64,000 nucleotides of DNA from positions 3,038,001 to 3,102,000 of the forward strand of contig NZ_CP114767.1 of assembly GCF_027359925.1 (NCBI RefSeq), written 5' to 3'. This stretch comes from Hymenobacter canadensis. GTDB taxonomy: Bacteria > Bacteroidota > Bacteroidia > Cytophagales > Hymenobacteraceae. This document shows, in pieces, positions 48,404-57,338 of this stretch. The position numbers and the translations under genes are program-made. Below the pieces are notes generated by a model, which ran no database searches, was not told the DNA's origin, and was given only the letters and a program-made list of their open reading frames with translations. How positions within the stretch are numbered: the first letter of the stretch is position 1; each line of letters opens with the position of its first letter.

Positions 48404-49087
48404 ATGAAGAAACTACCCATACTCCTCGCCCTGAGCTGCGTTTCGTTCACGGCCGCCCAGGCCCAGCAGACGCCCGGCGGCTCGCAATCGTCTACCAACT
48501 ACGCACCCGGCACCAGCGACTCGCGCAACAACGGCTTCGGCGTGAAGGCGGGCTTCAACCTCTCCGACCTGCGCGGCGGCGACAAAGGTGCTTACAAGCA
48601 ATTGGAAAGCCTGAAATCGTACCACGCTGGCGTGTATGCGCAGTTTGGCCTCAACGATAAGGTGTCGATTCAGCCGGAATTTCTGTTCACTCGCAAGGGC
48701 TTCGATGCTGAGCAGTTTGACCGCACCACCGGCCAGACCACCGGCCAGCAGAAGCAAACACGCCTCGACTATATTCAGATACCGGTACTGTTCGTGTACA
48801 ATGTCCTCGACAATATCAGCCTGCACGTAGGCCCGCAGGCGTCGCTGCTGGTGAAATCCAAGATTGCTGGCGAAGAGCGCCAGATTTCCAGCGTGGGCCT
48901 CAATAGCTTGGAATACGGCGTGGTTGGCGGCGTAGAAGCCCGTGTAGGCCCTGCCCGCGTGGGTGCCCGCTACGACCTGGGTTTGTCGGATATCTACAAC
49001 GACCCCAAGGATGCTGGCTCTGCAGCCTACGACAACGTGAAAAACGGTGTATTCCAGGTGTATGTAGGCATCGGCATCAACAACTAA
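48404..49087 (+). CDS. PorT-family outer-membrane beta-barrel protein
   Basis: 227 residues. Signal peptide (MKKLPILLALSCVSFTAAQA, cleavage near AQA-QQ), a Gln/Ser-rich linker, then an eight-strand barrel: FGVKAGFNLSDLRGGD, YHAGVYAQFGLNDKVSIQPE, LFTRKGFD, LDYIQIPVLFVYNVL, LHVGPQASLLVKSK, YGVVGGVEARVGPARVGARY and FQVYVGIGINN. This is the OMP_b-brl_2/PorT pattern common in Bacteroidota. A PorT role in type IX secretion is possible but not distinguishable from other small barrels. Confidence 0.85.
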   Translation: MKKLPILLALSCVSFTAAQAQQTPGGSQSSTNYAPGTSDSRNNGFGVKAGFNLSDLRGGDKGAYKQLESLKSYHAGVYAQFGLNDKVSIQPEFLFTRKGFDAEQFDRTTGQTTGQQKQTRLDYIQIPVLFVYNVLDNISLHVGPQASLLVKSKIAGEERQISSVGLNSLEYGVVGGVEARVGPARVGARYDLGLSDIYNDPKDAGSAAYDNVKNGVFQVYVGIGINN

Positions 49088-49120
49088 GCAACCGGTTTCC
49101 GGTTGTTTGCCCTGAACTTG

Positions 49121-49147
49121 AAAAGGAAGCCTTTGGCTTCCTTTTTT
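49121..49147 (+). terminator. Rho-independent terminator after PorT-like gene
   Basis: AAAAGGAAGCC pairs with GGCTTCCTTTT around TTT, then T residues. Confidence 0.85.
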
Positions 49148-49170
49148 CGTGTCAACTTTTCTCTGATTCT

Positions 49171-49686
49171 ATGACTCCTGACAGCCTCATGGCGGCTACC
49201 GACCCGCTGGCCGCAATTAACCACGCCCGCGAGCTGCTGGCGGAGCGCGGCATGGGCGTGCTGGGCGCGTGGGCCCTGCTGAGCCTGCTGGTGAGCGGCT
49301 ACCAAGTGATGCATGCCGACCCGCGCTCCGAAACCCGCTACTTCCACCTCATGAACGTGGGCTGGGCTTTCGTGAATACGGCCATTGCCGTGTGGGGGCT
49401 GCTGCGCGCCAACCCCAACCACATAGCCGGCTTGCCCCTGGCCGAAAGCCTGGCCGCGCAGTTCACGTTCGAGAAGATTCTGCTGTTCAATGCGGGCCTC
49501 GATGTGGCGTACATCTGCTGCGGCAGCTGGCTGCGCGCCCGGGCCGCCGCTACTGCCCCGCCCGAAAAGCTGCTGGGCTACGGCCGCTCGTTGTGGCTGC
49601 AGGGCGGGTTTCTGCTGCTGTTCGATGTGAGTTTTTATCTGGTGTACCACCGCTACGCGGCGGAGCTACTGGCGCTGGTTGGGTAG
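49171..49686 (+). CDS. Uncharacterised membrane protein (DUF6992-like)
   Basis: 171 residues with four hydrophobic helices: GVLGAWALLSLLVSGYQV, MNVGWAFVNTAIAVWGLL, FEKILLFNAGLDVAYICCGS and LQGGFLLLFDVSFYLVYHR. The pattern of a short N-terminal helix followed by NHARELLAERGMGVLGAW is known from Bacteroidota membrane proteins, which I believe are DUF6992. No active-site residues evident. Single gene with its own terminator. Confidence 0.75.
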   Translation: MTPDSLMAATDPLAAINHARELLAERGMGVLGAWALLSLLVSGYQVMHADPRSETRYFHLMNVGWAFVNTAIAVWGLLRANPNHIAGLPLAESLAAQFTFEKILLFNAGLDVAYICCGSWLRARAAATAPPEKLLGYGRSLWLQGGFLLLFDVSFYLVYHRYAAELLALVG

Positions 49687-49704
49687 CCGGAAAACAGAAA
49701 GCGC

Positions 49705-49747
49705 AAAAAAACGCCCCGCTGACAACTGAGGTCAGCGGGGCGTTTTT
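49705..49747. terminator. Bidirectional terminator
   Basis: AACGCCCCGCTGAC pairs with GTCAGCGGGGCGTT, with A-run and T-run on the outer sides; between the convergent membrane-protein and DJ-1/PfpI genes. Confidence 0.9.
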
Positions 49748-49776
49748 GCCAGGGGCGGCGCGGGGCCACCCAGGAC

Positions 49777-50334
49777 TTACTTCTTGCCTACCAGGGCTTC
49801 CTTAATTTTCTCGTTGAAGTTGGGGATGTCCTGCGGGTTGCGGCTGGTGATAAGGTTGCCGTCGACTACCACGGTTTCGTCAACCCAATGGGCACCAGCG
49901 TTTTTGATGTCGGTTTTGAGGCTGGGCCAGCTGGCGAGCTTTTTGCCGCGCACCACATCGGCCTCAATCAGCAGCCACGGGCCGTGGCAGATGGCGGCCA
50001 CCGGCTTGCCGGAGCGTACAAACTCACCGATGAAGCTGATGACGGCCGGCTCGGTGCGCAGAATATCGGGGTTCATCTGGCCGCCGGGCAGTACCAGCGC
50101 ATCGTATTCGGCCACTTTCACGTCGCCGATTACCTTATCAACGCTCACCTTATCGCCCCAGTCTTTCTCGTCCCAGCCCTTGATGGAACCGCTTTTCAGG
50201 GAAATAACGTGGATTTCGGCGCCTTCGTCTTCCAGATACTTCTTGGGTTTCTCCAGTTCCGATTGCTCGAAACCGTCGGTGGCCACAATGGCGATGGTTT
50301 TTCCTTTGAGGCTGTCGCTGCCAAATATAGACAT
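49777..50334 (-). CDS. DJ-1/PfpI family protein (type 1 glutamine amidotransferase-like)
   Basis: 185 residues from ATG 50334. KTIAIVATDGFEQSELEKPK, VLPGGQMNPDILR and the nucleophile elbow VAAICHGPWLLIEADVV with conserved Cys-His are the PfpI/YhbO signature; WVDETVVVDGNLITSRNPQD is the C-terminal motif. Members act as stress chaperones, glyoxalases or deglycases; the exact activity is debated. An upstream in-frame extension covers the preceding terminator and is rejected. Confidence 0.92.
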   Translation of the reverse strand: MSIFGSDSLKGKTIAIVATDGFEQSELEKPKKYLEDEGAEIHVISLKSGSIKGWDEKDWGDKVSVDKVIGDVKVAEYDALVLPGGQMNPDILRTEPAVISFIGEFVRSGKPVAAICHGPWLLIEADVVRGKKLASWPSLKTDIKNAGAHWVDETVVVDGNLITSRNPQDIPNFNEKIKEALVGKK

Positions 50335-50367
50335 GGGTAGTAGTGTAAGTGGTTGGGAGGAAAGAAC

Positions 50368-50405
50368 AGAAAAGGCCGGTTGCGCAACGCAACCGGCCTT
50401 TTCAT
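50368..50405 (-). terminator. Terminator between thioesterase and PfpI genes
   Basis: AAAAGGCCGGTTGCG pairs with CGCAACCGGCCTTTT around CAA. It ends the thioesterase transcript, so the PfpI gene has its own promoter. Confidence 0.8.
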
Positions 50406-50445
50406 TAACGGCAATCAGGTACCGGAGTTGGTACAATATCCGGCC

Positions 50446-50955
50446 TTATTCTTCGCGGCGCAGCTGCTTGAACTGCTTGCGCACGGTTTTCACCCGCTCA
50501 TCGAACCCATCAGGGTCGTAGTCGACGTGCTCCACATCCAGCTCGCTGAGCATCTCCATCAGGGCCGCCGAGTGCTCGGAGCGGGTGCCGGCCCGCGCCG
50601 ACACAAAGGCCATTTCCGACCACAACAGCGCCTTGAGGCGCTGGCCGTCGTCGCTGAGCATCTGCATCTCCACCACCAGGTTGGAGTTGTCGAAGTGGAT
50701 GAGCTGGGTGCGGATGCTCACCAGCTCGCCGTGGTTGGCGGGGCGCAGGTAGCTGAGGTGGTGCTTGGTAATCACCCAGGCCGCGTTCTGCTCGCGGGAA
50801 AGCTCGCCCAGGTTGAGGGCGTAGTGCTGGATAGTGTGCTCCTCGCGGGCGTTCAGAAAGTAGTCGAGGTAGCGGGCGTTGTTGAGGTGGCCCATCATGT
50901 CGCAGTCCTGAAAATGGATGCGGTGCGTGGTTTCGGGCGTTTGAACGAGGGGCAT
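50446..50955 (-). CDS. Hotdog-fold acyl-CoA thioesterase
   Basis: 169 residues. The 4HBT-like start HRIHFQDCDMMGHLNNARYL then DYFLNARE carries the conserved Asp; ITKHHLSYLRPANHGELVSI and LVVEMQMLSDDGQRLKALLW follow. It hydrolyses acyl-CoA or acyl-ACP thioesters, chain length unknown. It lies 15 bp after the DUF3616 gene, suggesting one transcript. Confidence 0.88.
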   Translation of the reverse strand: MPLVQTPETTHRIHFQDCDMMGHLNNARYLDYFLNAREEHTIQHYALNLGELSREQNAAWVITKHHLSYLRPANHGELVSIRTQLIHFDNSNLVVEMQMLSDDGQRLKALLWSEMAFVSARAGTRSEHSAALMEMLSELDVEHVDYDPDGFDERVKTVRKQFKQLRREE

Positions 50956-50970
50956 GAATGTAAAAACTGA

Positions 50971-52077
50971 TTAGGAAGGCAACAGAAAGCTATCGGCCAC
51001 CACGTAGTGCGGCTGGGGCTTGCGGGCGTCGGTGGGGCTGTCGAATACGATGAGGATATGCTGGTCGTCGAGCAAGGCCATACCCTCGGCCTTATCCTGG
51101 CCGGAAGTGGGGCCGGAGCCGTGCGGAATGTCGCAGAGGCGCTGCAGCTTATCGGGCCCGATGAGGCTGTCCTGCTCGCAGCGCAGGGCATCGGGCCAGC
51201 AATATACCGCAATGGTACCGTCGAGGTCCATGGTGGGGCCGGCCAGCAGCAGCAGGTCGGAGCCACGCTGGCGCAGCTCGCGCAGGCCCATACCGCTCAG
51301 GTCGAGGAAGTGCTTTTTGTAGTATTTCTCGGTGGCGCCGGGCACTTCATCAAGGCGCAGGCGGCCGTGCTTGTCTTCGCGCGGCAGCAGTTCCAGTACC
51401 ACTGCCCAGCCCCGCAGCACCGGCCCGCGCAAGCCCACAAACAGCCGCCCGTCGGGTGCCACGGCCAGCCCCTCGATATCGAAGCCGTTGTCTTTGCCTG
51501 GAATGGTCATGAAGGGTTTCAGGTGGATATCCTGGGCCAGCAGATCCAACAGGTCGTTGGAATCGTCGGTGCCGCGCAGCTGGGCCGCCCGCAGCGTTTG
51601 GGTGGGGTCGGTGGGGTGGGGTGCTTCTTTGTGCAGCTCGTAGTCGCCGGTCTTGGGATTAAGCAGCAGCGGAATGCGCGCCAGCAGGTAGCGGCTGGGT
51701 TCTTCGGCCACTTTGGCCAGCTTGGCAATCTGCTTGGCAGTGTCGGCGTCGGTGGGGTCGGGCTGCTTGCGCTTGAGGCTGTGGGAGCCAATAACCCAGA
51801 GGTAATTCTCACACTCCCCCAGGCCCTCAATGTCGATTTCCACGTTGGCTTCCTCGTTGGTGAGGTCCAGCAGATCGGCCAGCTCGTAGCGGCAGTGCTC
51901 ACCAAATTCGTGCGGGCCCGTCAGGCGCAGCCGCTCAATGCTGGTGCGCTCATCGCAGCTCAGCCAGAGGTTATCGCCGGTGCGCAGCACGGTCGAGAGA
52001 CCGTCGCGTACGTGCTTGCCAGCCTCATTGAGGCTGAGCTTGGGATTGAAATGGAGCTGGTAGGGTTGGCGGCGCAT
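50971..52077 (-). CDS. DUF3616 domain protein
   Basis: 368 residues, no signal peptide. Repeated beta-propeller-like blades: DGLSTVLRTGDNLWLSCDER, VEIDIEGLGECENYLWVIGS, DIEGLAVAPDGRLFVGLRGP, RGSDLLLLAGPTMDLDGTIA and AEGMALLDDQHILIVFDSP match DUF3616. Function unknown; related proteins in other bacteria are often near esterases or phytases. Likely co-transcribed with the thioesterase. Confidence 0.85.
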   Translation of the reverse strand: MRRQPYQLHFNPKLSLNEAGKHVRDGLSTVLRTGDNLWLSCDERTSIERLRLTGPHEFGEHCRYELADLLDLTNEEANVEIDIEGLGECENYLWVIGSHSLKRKQPDPTDADTAKQIAKLAKVAEEPSRYLLARIPLLLNPKTGDYELHKEAPHPTDPTQTLRAAQLRGTDDSNDLLDLLAQDIHLKPFMTIPGKDNGFDIEGLAVAPDGRLFVGLRGPVLRGWAVVLELLPREDKHGRLRLDEVPGATEKYYKKHFLDLSGMGLRELRQRGSDLLLLAGPTMDLDGTIAVYCWPDALRCEQDSLIGPDKLQRLCDIPHGSGPTSGQDKAEGMALLDDQHILIVFDSPTDARKPQPHYVVADSFLLPS

Positions 52078-52178
52078 ACTACAGGAACGCTATATACAAG
52101 GTGGAACCGTGCCAACGCACCTGCCGCCGGAAAGTTTTGGCGTGCTCCGCCAGCGGCAGCGCCGGGCCGCTGGCAGCG

Positions 52179-53423
52179 CTAGACCCGCGGCGCTATTTGC
52201 CGGGCGGCGCGCTCAAAAAAGGGCATGCCGTGGCGGACGGCGAACTGCTGCACCAGCGCCAGCAGCCGCTCTGTTTCCGAAGTATCGGCTGCGGCCGCAA
52301 AGTGCAGCTGCACCAGCCACAGATGCACCTGATAATAGTCCAGCAGCCAGCCGCTTTCTTCCGGCCGAAACACAGCCGGCGCATACGCCACGGCAGATTC
52401 CGTGGGCTGGGTGCGCAACCGGGCCACAGCTTGAAACGCCCGCAGCAACTCGTTGTAGACGTTGTGCTCCAGCGTGGCCAGCTCCGGAAACGCCAGGGCC
52501 GTGTATTCCAGCCACGTGTGGAGCTCCTCAAACTGCGCGCTCAGCAACAGGGCCTCCGCCACGAAGAAGTGGTACCCCGCCGGAAACAGGTTGTAGAAGG
52601 CCGGCATCGCCGGCGGCGGCATGGGCGTGCGGGGCACGGCGGCGGCCTGCTCCCGCAAGCGCATCAGCAGGCTGGCCGGCAGCGGCTGCCCGGGCGTCGC
52701 ACTCCATGCGCCCATAATTTCGGCAAAAGCGCGGCGGCCGCGCGGAAAGGCGTGGGTTTCGGCCGGCACCGGCAGCGCCAGCAGCTGGGCCAGCCGGCGC
52801 TGCCAGGCCGGTTCGTCTTCGGCCAGAAACTCGCCAACAAACAAGGTGCCGTGCCCGAACAGCTGGGCTTCGGGAGTGCGCTTATGCTGCAGATAATGGG
52901 TTAGCACTTCGCCGTATGCTCCATTCAGGTGTGCCATATCCACGAACGACTCCACGAAATACTCCTGCCCGGCCGGGTGCGCCGCCAGCCGCAAAGCCAG
53001 CGGGGTTGCCGGGCCGGTGGGCACCGCCGGCCGGGTTACACGGCCCAGAAAATACCCCAGCAGCAGGCGCTCCGGCGGGGCCAGCCGCTCCATAGCCAGC
53101 AGCTCCGGAATATCGGTCACCTGGGCCGGGTAATCGGTGGCCGCCTGCCGGGTAACGGCTTGGCCGAAAGCGGCGAAATCAGGGTGGCCAGCGTAGCGGG
53201 CCAGGGTGTCGAGGGTGTGTAGGTGGTAGCCACCCTCTTTCTCCACGAGGCCAAAAAACCGCCGCAGCGTGCTGGGGCTGAGACGCCGGCCCGTAGTGCC
53301 CGCCGCCCTGCGCAGCTCCGCCTCCAGCGCGTCGCAGTGGCTGGGGTAGCGCAGTGGCTGCCCGAAACGAGTAGCAACGGCATTGCGCAAGGCAACGTGG
53401 AGAGGCGTGGGAAGCGTGGGCAT
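52179..53423 (-). CDS. Hypothetical protein with N-terminal HTH-like region and helical repeats
   Basis: 414 residues. Residues ~35-90 (LSPSTLRRFFGLVEKEGGYH, then TLDTLARYAGHPDFAAFGQ) look like a DNA-binding or wHTH segment seen in many uncharacterised Bacteroidota proteins. The remainder is almost all helix with tetratricopeptide-like spacing (HFFVAEALLLSAQFEELHTW, LEHNVYNELLRAFQAVARLR). This suggests a regulator with a protein-interaction domain, but no family name is certain. Confidence 0.65.
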   Translation of the reverse strand: MPTLPTPLHVALRNAVATRFGQPLRYPSHCDALEAELRRAAGTTGRRLSPSTLRRFFGLVEKEGGYHLHTLDTLARYAGHPDFAAFGQAVTRQAATDYPAQVTDIPELLAMERLAPPERLLLGYFLGRVTRPAVPTGPATPLALRLAAHPAGQEYFVESFVDMAHLNGAYGEVLTHYLQHKRTPEAQLFGHGTLFVGEFLAEDEPAWQRRLAQLLALPVPAETHAFPRGRRAFAEIMGAWSATPGQPLPASLLMRLREQAAAVPRTPMPPPAMPAFYNLFPAGYHFFVAEALLLSAQFEELHTWLEYTALAFPELATLEHNVYNELLRAFQAVARLRTQPTESAVAYAPAVFRPEESGWLLDYYQVHLWLVQLHFAAAADTSETERLLALVQQFAVRHGMPFFERAARQIAPRV

Positions 53424-53525
53424 TAAGAAGGGGCGGAATCAGGGGCCAAAGAAAAAAGAAATTTTTGGCCTTTGCGCCATGGCTGGCCCGCAGCGCACCT
53501 TTGCGCAAGTTCTATCAGCATAGCC

Positions 53526-53659
53526 ATGAACGCCGGCCCCGCCACGCTACTTACGCACCCGGGGAGCCGCTCTGGCAGCTGAAGGCGCTGCTGGAACAAA
53601 AGCTGATTATTTGGGTCGAATACAATGAGCGGCGGGCCTTTAGCCTTGCCCGTCTATGA
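53526..53659 (+). pseudogene. Possible small gene with 1-nt frameshift in a G run
   Basis: ATG 53526 opens MNAGPATLLTHPG then stops after 18 codons. One extra G in the GGGG run at 53561-53564 would join it to the other frame, EPLWQLKALLEQKLIIWVEY then NERRAFSLARL, ending at 53659, for a 44-residue helical protein. A promoter-like CACCTTTG lies just upstream. Weak evidence. Confidence 0.3.
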
Positions 53660-53732
53660 CTTATTAAGCTAACAACTACCTGATCAACAATTACACACCC
53701 TCTTTATTCAATACCTTTATATTCCAATACAG

Positions 53733-53766
53733 AAATCCCCTTGCGCCACAAGCACAAGGGGATTTT
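53733..53766. terminator. Hairpin terminator
   Basis: AAATCCCCTTG pairs with CAAGGGGATTT; T-tract weak on both strands. Confidence 0.65.
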
Positions 53767-53788
53767 ATCTGATAGTGCCACTCCCACT

Positions 53789-54286
53789 TTAGCGGCAGCT
53801 TTGGCGCAGCTGCTCCAGCCGTCGCACTATATCCTTCACTAAGGCTTCGTTGGTGGTGTAGAGGCTCATGGTGATGGTCGTGCTGGCGTTTTTGGCCTGC
53901 CGCTTCACCCGCAGCTCGTATATCCGGCGGCCATCGTCGTCGGTGTCGGGAGCATAGGTGAGGGCCGTTACATCCGGCCAGTCGAACCCCATTTTCATCT
54001 CGAAGCGGCCATTATCGAGGTTCACGGACCAGTCGGAGCTGCCTTTGCTGACGCTCACGGCCACCGGCTGGCTCATGCGCACGTCGGCGTCGGTGTCGCG
54101 GACGGTTTGCAGCACGTGGCAGCCACTGAGCTCCAGCGTCACTTCCTGCGACGGTTTGCGGGGGTCGCGCAGCAGCTCATTTAGCTGCCGAGCCAGGGCC
54201 TGCTTTTCTGTCTTGACAGTGGTTTGGGCAGAAGCCGCACCAGACTGCACCAGCAGGCCTACAAACAGGAGAACAAGTAGTTTCAT
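53789..54286 (-). CDS. Secreted hypothetical protein, 165 aa
   Basis: Signal peptide MKLLVLLFVGLLVQSGAASA (cleavage after ASA-Q). The mature part contains QEVTLELSGCHVLQTVRD, WSVNLDNGRFEMKMGFDWPD and a C-terminal TTITMSLYTTNEALVKDIVR helix. One cysteine near the middle and one near the end. It resembles other periplasmic Bacteroidota proteins of unknown role; no domain named. Located upstream of nothing obvious and probably monocistronic. Confidence 0.7.
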   Translation of the reverse strand: MKLLVLLFVGLLVQSGAASAQTTVKTEKQALARQLNELLRDPRKPSQEVTLELSGCHVLQTVRDTDADVRMSQPVAVSVSKGSSDWSVNLDNGRFEMKMGFDWPDVTALTYAPDTDDDGRRIYELRVKRQAKNASTTITMSLYTTNEALVKDIVRRLEQLRQSCR

Positions 54287-54417
54287 GGCAGCATAGCCTA
54301 CAGACGTGAACCCAAAAATGGGCGGCCGGAAAAACCAGCCTCTTCTGCAGATGCAGCCGCCTGAACATCAGTTGCCTGCGAGCCGAAATTTCATAGAAGT
54401 GCCCCGGCCCCTAGCCG

Positions 54418-54837
54418 CTAGTTGGGCTTGCGGGTCTGGCGCTGGGCCTGCATCTGGCGCTGCTTGGTTTTCAGTTGCTGGTACTGGGTGGGCGTGAGCA
54501 CCTGCTGCAGCTCTTTGTCGGAGGTGGTGATGATGCGCTTCTGCTCGGCCAGCAGCGCCGGGCGGTTGTTGCCGAACTGCTTCTGGGCCGCATTGGCCTG
54601 CTCCGCAACCCCCGACAGAATGGCCCGCACCTTCTGGCGCTGCTCGGCGGTCAGGTTGAGCTCCTCGGTCATGATGTCGGTCATGTCGCGGGCGGCGGTG
54701 GGCGCTACCACAGGTGCAGCAGCCGGCGGGGCTGTCGATACCGATTTGGCTTCGGGAATGGCGTTGTTGCGGCGGGCGCAGCCTACCGACAGCGTGGCCA
54801 GCAGCAGCAGCGAAAAAGAGAGTTGGGAGAGACGCAT
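54418..54837 (-). CDS. Spy/CpxP-like LTxxQ lipoprotein
   Basis: 139 residues from ATG 54837. Lipoprotein signal MRLSQLSFSLLLLATLSVGC with Cys20 as the lipidated residue. An Ala/Pro linker precedes a helical region with LNLTAEQRQKVRAIL and LTPTQYQQLKTKQRQ, two LTxxQ-like motifs as in Spy/CpxP periplasmic chaperones and DUF4890-type proteins. Role in envelope stress is inferred from the family. Confidence 0.7.
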   Translation of the reverse strand: MRLSQLSFSLLLLATLSVGCARRNNAIPEAKSVSTAPPAAAPVVAPTAARDMTDIMTEELNLTAEQRQKVRAILSGVAEQANAAQKQFGNNRPALLAEQKRIITTSDKELQQVLTPTQYQQLKTKQRQMQAQRQTRKPN

Positions 54838-55017
54838 AGGATAGAAACGAAAACAGGCGTGTGCCTCGCATACGCGAGAAACAGGGTTTTCGATCATCGT
54901 TTGCCGGCTATATTCTGCGTGAAAACCGAAGCGTGCTGTCTAGCCTGCAAACAATATCATTGCATTGGTGTGCCCAGACCGGCAGCATATCTCTGCTCCC
55001 AGACACCCAGCCCGGCC

Positions 55018-57063
55018 TCACAACTCCGCCGTGGCAGCCACCGCACGCAGGGCGGCAGCCGGGGTGGCTGCCTTCATCTGCTGAGCCGTGTAGTGGGCCA
55101 GCGCCATCACCGTCAGCATCGGGTTGACGCCGCTGCAGGCCGGGAAGGCTGAGGCGTCGGCCACGAACAGGTTTTTGACCTCGTACAGCTCGCCGGTGGG
55201 GCTGGTGGGGTGCGTGGCCGGGTCGCCGCCCATGCGGCAGGTGCTCATCTGGTGGGCACTGTAGAGCCCGAACTGGTTGGGTTTCCAGCTCAGGTGCGCC
55301 AGCTGATCCAGCACTTCGGGATTATCAATTTGGCCATTTTTCACGCGCAGCATGGGCAGCGTGCCGTGGGGCAGCAACACCGTGTGGGCCCCGGCCGCGG
55401 CATGAATTTCGGCCGCGGCCCGCACGCCGGTCAGCATGTTGGCGCGGTCGTGCTCCGAGAGGGTGTAGTCGATGAGGGCCTGCCCGTGCTTGTCGATGCT
55501 GACGCGGCCGCCGTCCCGGTCGCGGGTGAGCACAATGAACGAGCCGATGTGGTCGGCCTGCTGCATGAGCTGCTTGTGCTGGCGCCCGTTGAGCCAGGGG
55601 ATTACCATGCTCATCAGGCCCACGTGGGCGGGCGGCGTTTCGAGCTTGGCGCCGTAATTGGTGCCATTAAGCATCGTGAAACAGTCGTTCACCACCGACA
55701 TGCTGGGCCCGAACCACGGGTGCATCGGCCGCTCATACATCCCCGACACCACCACCGTGGGGTGCAGGTTGAGGTGGCGCCCGATGTGCGGATGCTGCAG
55801 GCCACTACGCAGCAGCAGCGCCGGCGTCTGGATGGCGCCACCGGCCACCACCACCCGCCGGGCCCGCACCGTCACGCGCACCGGGCGGCCGTCGGCGGTG
55901 GTGTGCACGGCCTCGGCGCCGGTGGCGCGGCCGTCGGCAATCGTGACGCGCTCCACCCGCGTGTCGGCCAGCAGGCGCGCACCGTGCTCGAAGGCCTGCA
56001 GCAGGTAGGTGTTAAGCGTGCCCTGCTTGACGCCGTGTGCGTCACCGAGGGTGGTGTAGCCCAGGGCCTGAAAGTGGGCGTCGGAGTCGGTGAGACCTTT
56101 TTCGTTGCGCGGAATCAGCTTCACTTCCTGCCCCAGTTTGGTAGAACCGTCCCAGAGGGCCTGGTTCTGGCCGTTGTGGCGGGTGTAGTCGATGTTCACG
56201 CTCAGGGCACGGCTCACGGCATCGAGGCTTTTCTTGAACTCCAGCGTGGCCACGTGCGGCAGCTGGTGCTCGCGCGCCCACTCCTGCAGCACGTAGTCGG
56301 GGGTGCGGAACGCGCCGGCCCAGTTGACGGTGGTGCCCCCACCCAGGCAGGAGCCGGCCAGCACCCCGATGCTGCCGTCCTGGGTGCTGAGCGCGCCTTT
56401 GGCATCATAGAGCTTGCCCAACATGTCTACTTCGCGCTGCGTGAAGTCGCAGCCGTGGCAGTAGGGGCCTTTTTCCAGCACCAGCACGTCGTGGCCGGCG
56501 GCGGCCAGTTCGCCGGCTACCACGCCGCCGCCCGCGCCGCTGCCAATCACCAGCACGTCGCAGTCGTAGGTTACGTCCTGGGTCGGCTGCAGCGTCCGGA
56601 TGGGTTTGGCGGTGTCCACCGGCAGGTCGGCGGGCAGCGGGCCGGCGTAGCCGACACTGTCCCAGACCGGGTTGCGGCCGCCGGCTTCGGCACCGCCGTA
56701 GAACAGAATCAGCAGCAGCTTGCGCAGCGCGTGGAAGCCTTTGCGCAGCTGCGGCACGTTGCTCTGGGCCCAGCTCTGCAGCATTTTTTCGCGCTGGGCG
56801 GGCTGCAAACGCACAAACGGCCGCAGCGGGCCAAACCACGTGAGGCCCAGCGTCGGCGAGTCGAGCAAACCCAGCAGCTTCAGAAACTCCTGCCGCGCGG
56901 CGGCGGGCTGCTCCTCCAGAATCTCCCCAATCTGGTTGACATCGATGCCCTCGGAGCCACTTCGCTGCCAGAACGCCGCGTGTTCGGCGGGGCCGTCTAC
57001 GGCAGGAATGAAGGTATCGGCGAGGGCGCGCAGGGTGGCGCGCTGGGCTTCGGTGAACTGCAT
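55018..57063 (-). CDS. GMC-family FAD oxidoreductase with N-terminal gluconate-dehydrogenase-3-like region
   Basis: 681 residues from ATG 57063. The N-terminal ~150 residues (QRATLRALADTFIPAVDGPA) resemble the gluconate 2-dehydrogenase subunit 3 fold. FAD motif DVLVIGSGAGGGVVAGELAA, VLEKGPYCHGCDFTQREVDM and GSCLGGGTTVNWAGAFRTPD are GMC signatures. The C-terminal His/Asn end is SAHQMSTCRMGGDPATHP and SGVNPMLTVMALA. It oxidises an alcohol, possibly a long-chain or sterol-like one. The aldehyde dehydrogenase gene lies upstream on the same strand, so alcohol-to-acid conversion is plausible. Confidence 0.9.
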   Translation of the reverse strand: MQFTEAQRATLRALADTFIPAVDGPAEHAAFWQRSGSEGIDVNQIGEILEEQPAAARQEFLKLLGLLDSPTLGLTWFGPLRPFVRLQPAQREKMLQSWAQSNVPQLRKGFHALRKLLLILFYGGAEAGGRNPVWDSVGYAGPLPADLPVDTAKPIRTLQPTQDVTYDCDVLVIGSGAGGGVVAGELAAAGHDVLVLEKGPYCHGCDFTQREVDMLGKLYDAKGALSTQDGSIGVLAGSCLGGGTTVNWAGAFRTPDYVLQEWAREHQLPHVATLEFKKSLDAVSRALSVNIDYTRHNGQNQALWDGSTKLGQEVKLIPRNEKGLTDSDAHFQALGYTTLGDAHGVKQGTLNTYLLQAFEHGARLLADTRVERVTIADGRATGAEAVHTTADGRPVRVTVRARRVVVAGGAIQTPALLLRSGLQHPHIGRHLNLHPTVVVSGMYERPMHPWFGPSMSVVNDCFTMLNGTNYGAKLETPPAHVGLMSMVIPWLNGRQHKQLMQQADHIGSFIVLTRDRDGGRVSIDKHGQALIDYTLSEHDRANMLTGVRAAAEIHAAAGAHTVLLPHGTLPMLRVKNGQIDNPEVLDQLAHLSWKPNQFGLYSAHQMSTCRMGGDPATHPTSPTGELYEVKNLFVADASAFPACSGVNPMLTVMALAHYTAQQMKAATPAAALRAVAATAEL

Positions 57064-57201
57064 GGCACTGAGAACGTCAGGGTGGGAAGCCGGTAAGCGG
57101 TAGTCGGCCCGCCGGCTCCCAAAAGTTCGCACTTTTTCCGCAGAAATACTCGGCTTGCATACGAAAACTAGTGGGGTGATGAGGTGACAGGTGACAAAGG
57201 A

Positions 57202-57297
57202 AGAACGTCATTCCGAGTGGAGCGAGGAATCTCGCCAGTGTGGTAAATGATTCTACCACACTGGCGAGATTCCTCGCTCCGCTCGGAATGACGTTCT
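57202..57297. repeat. Long palindrome, family member 11 (near-perfect)
   Basis: AGAACGTCATTCCGAGTGGA with GCGAGGAATCTCGCCAGTGT and GGTA is mirrored almost base for base around an 8-nt loop. The most regular copy, useful as the reference. It lies between the co-oriented ALDH and GMC genes. Confidence 0.95.
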
Positions 57298-57338
57298 GCA
57301 TCACCCCATCACCCCATAACCTAAAACTCACCTAAAAC

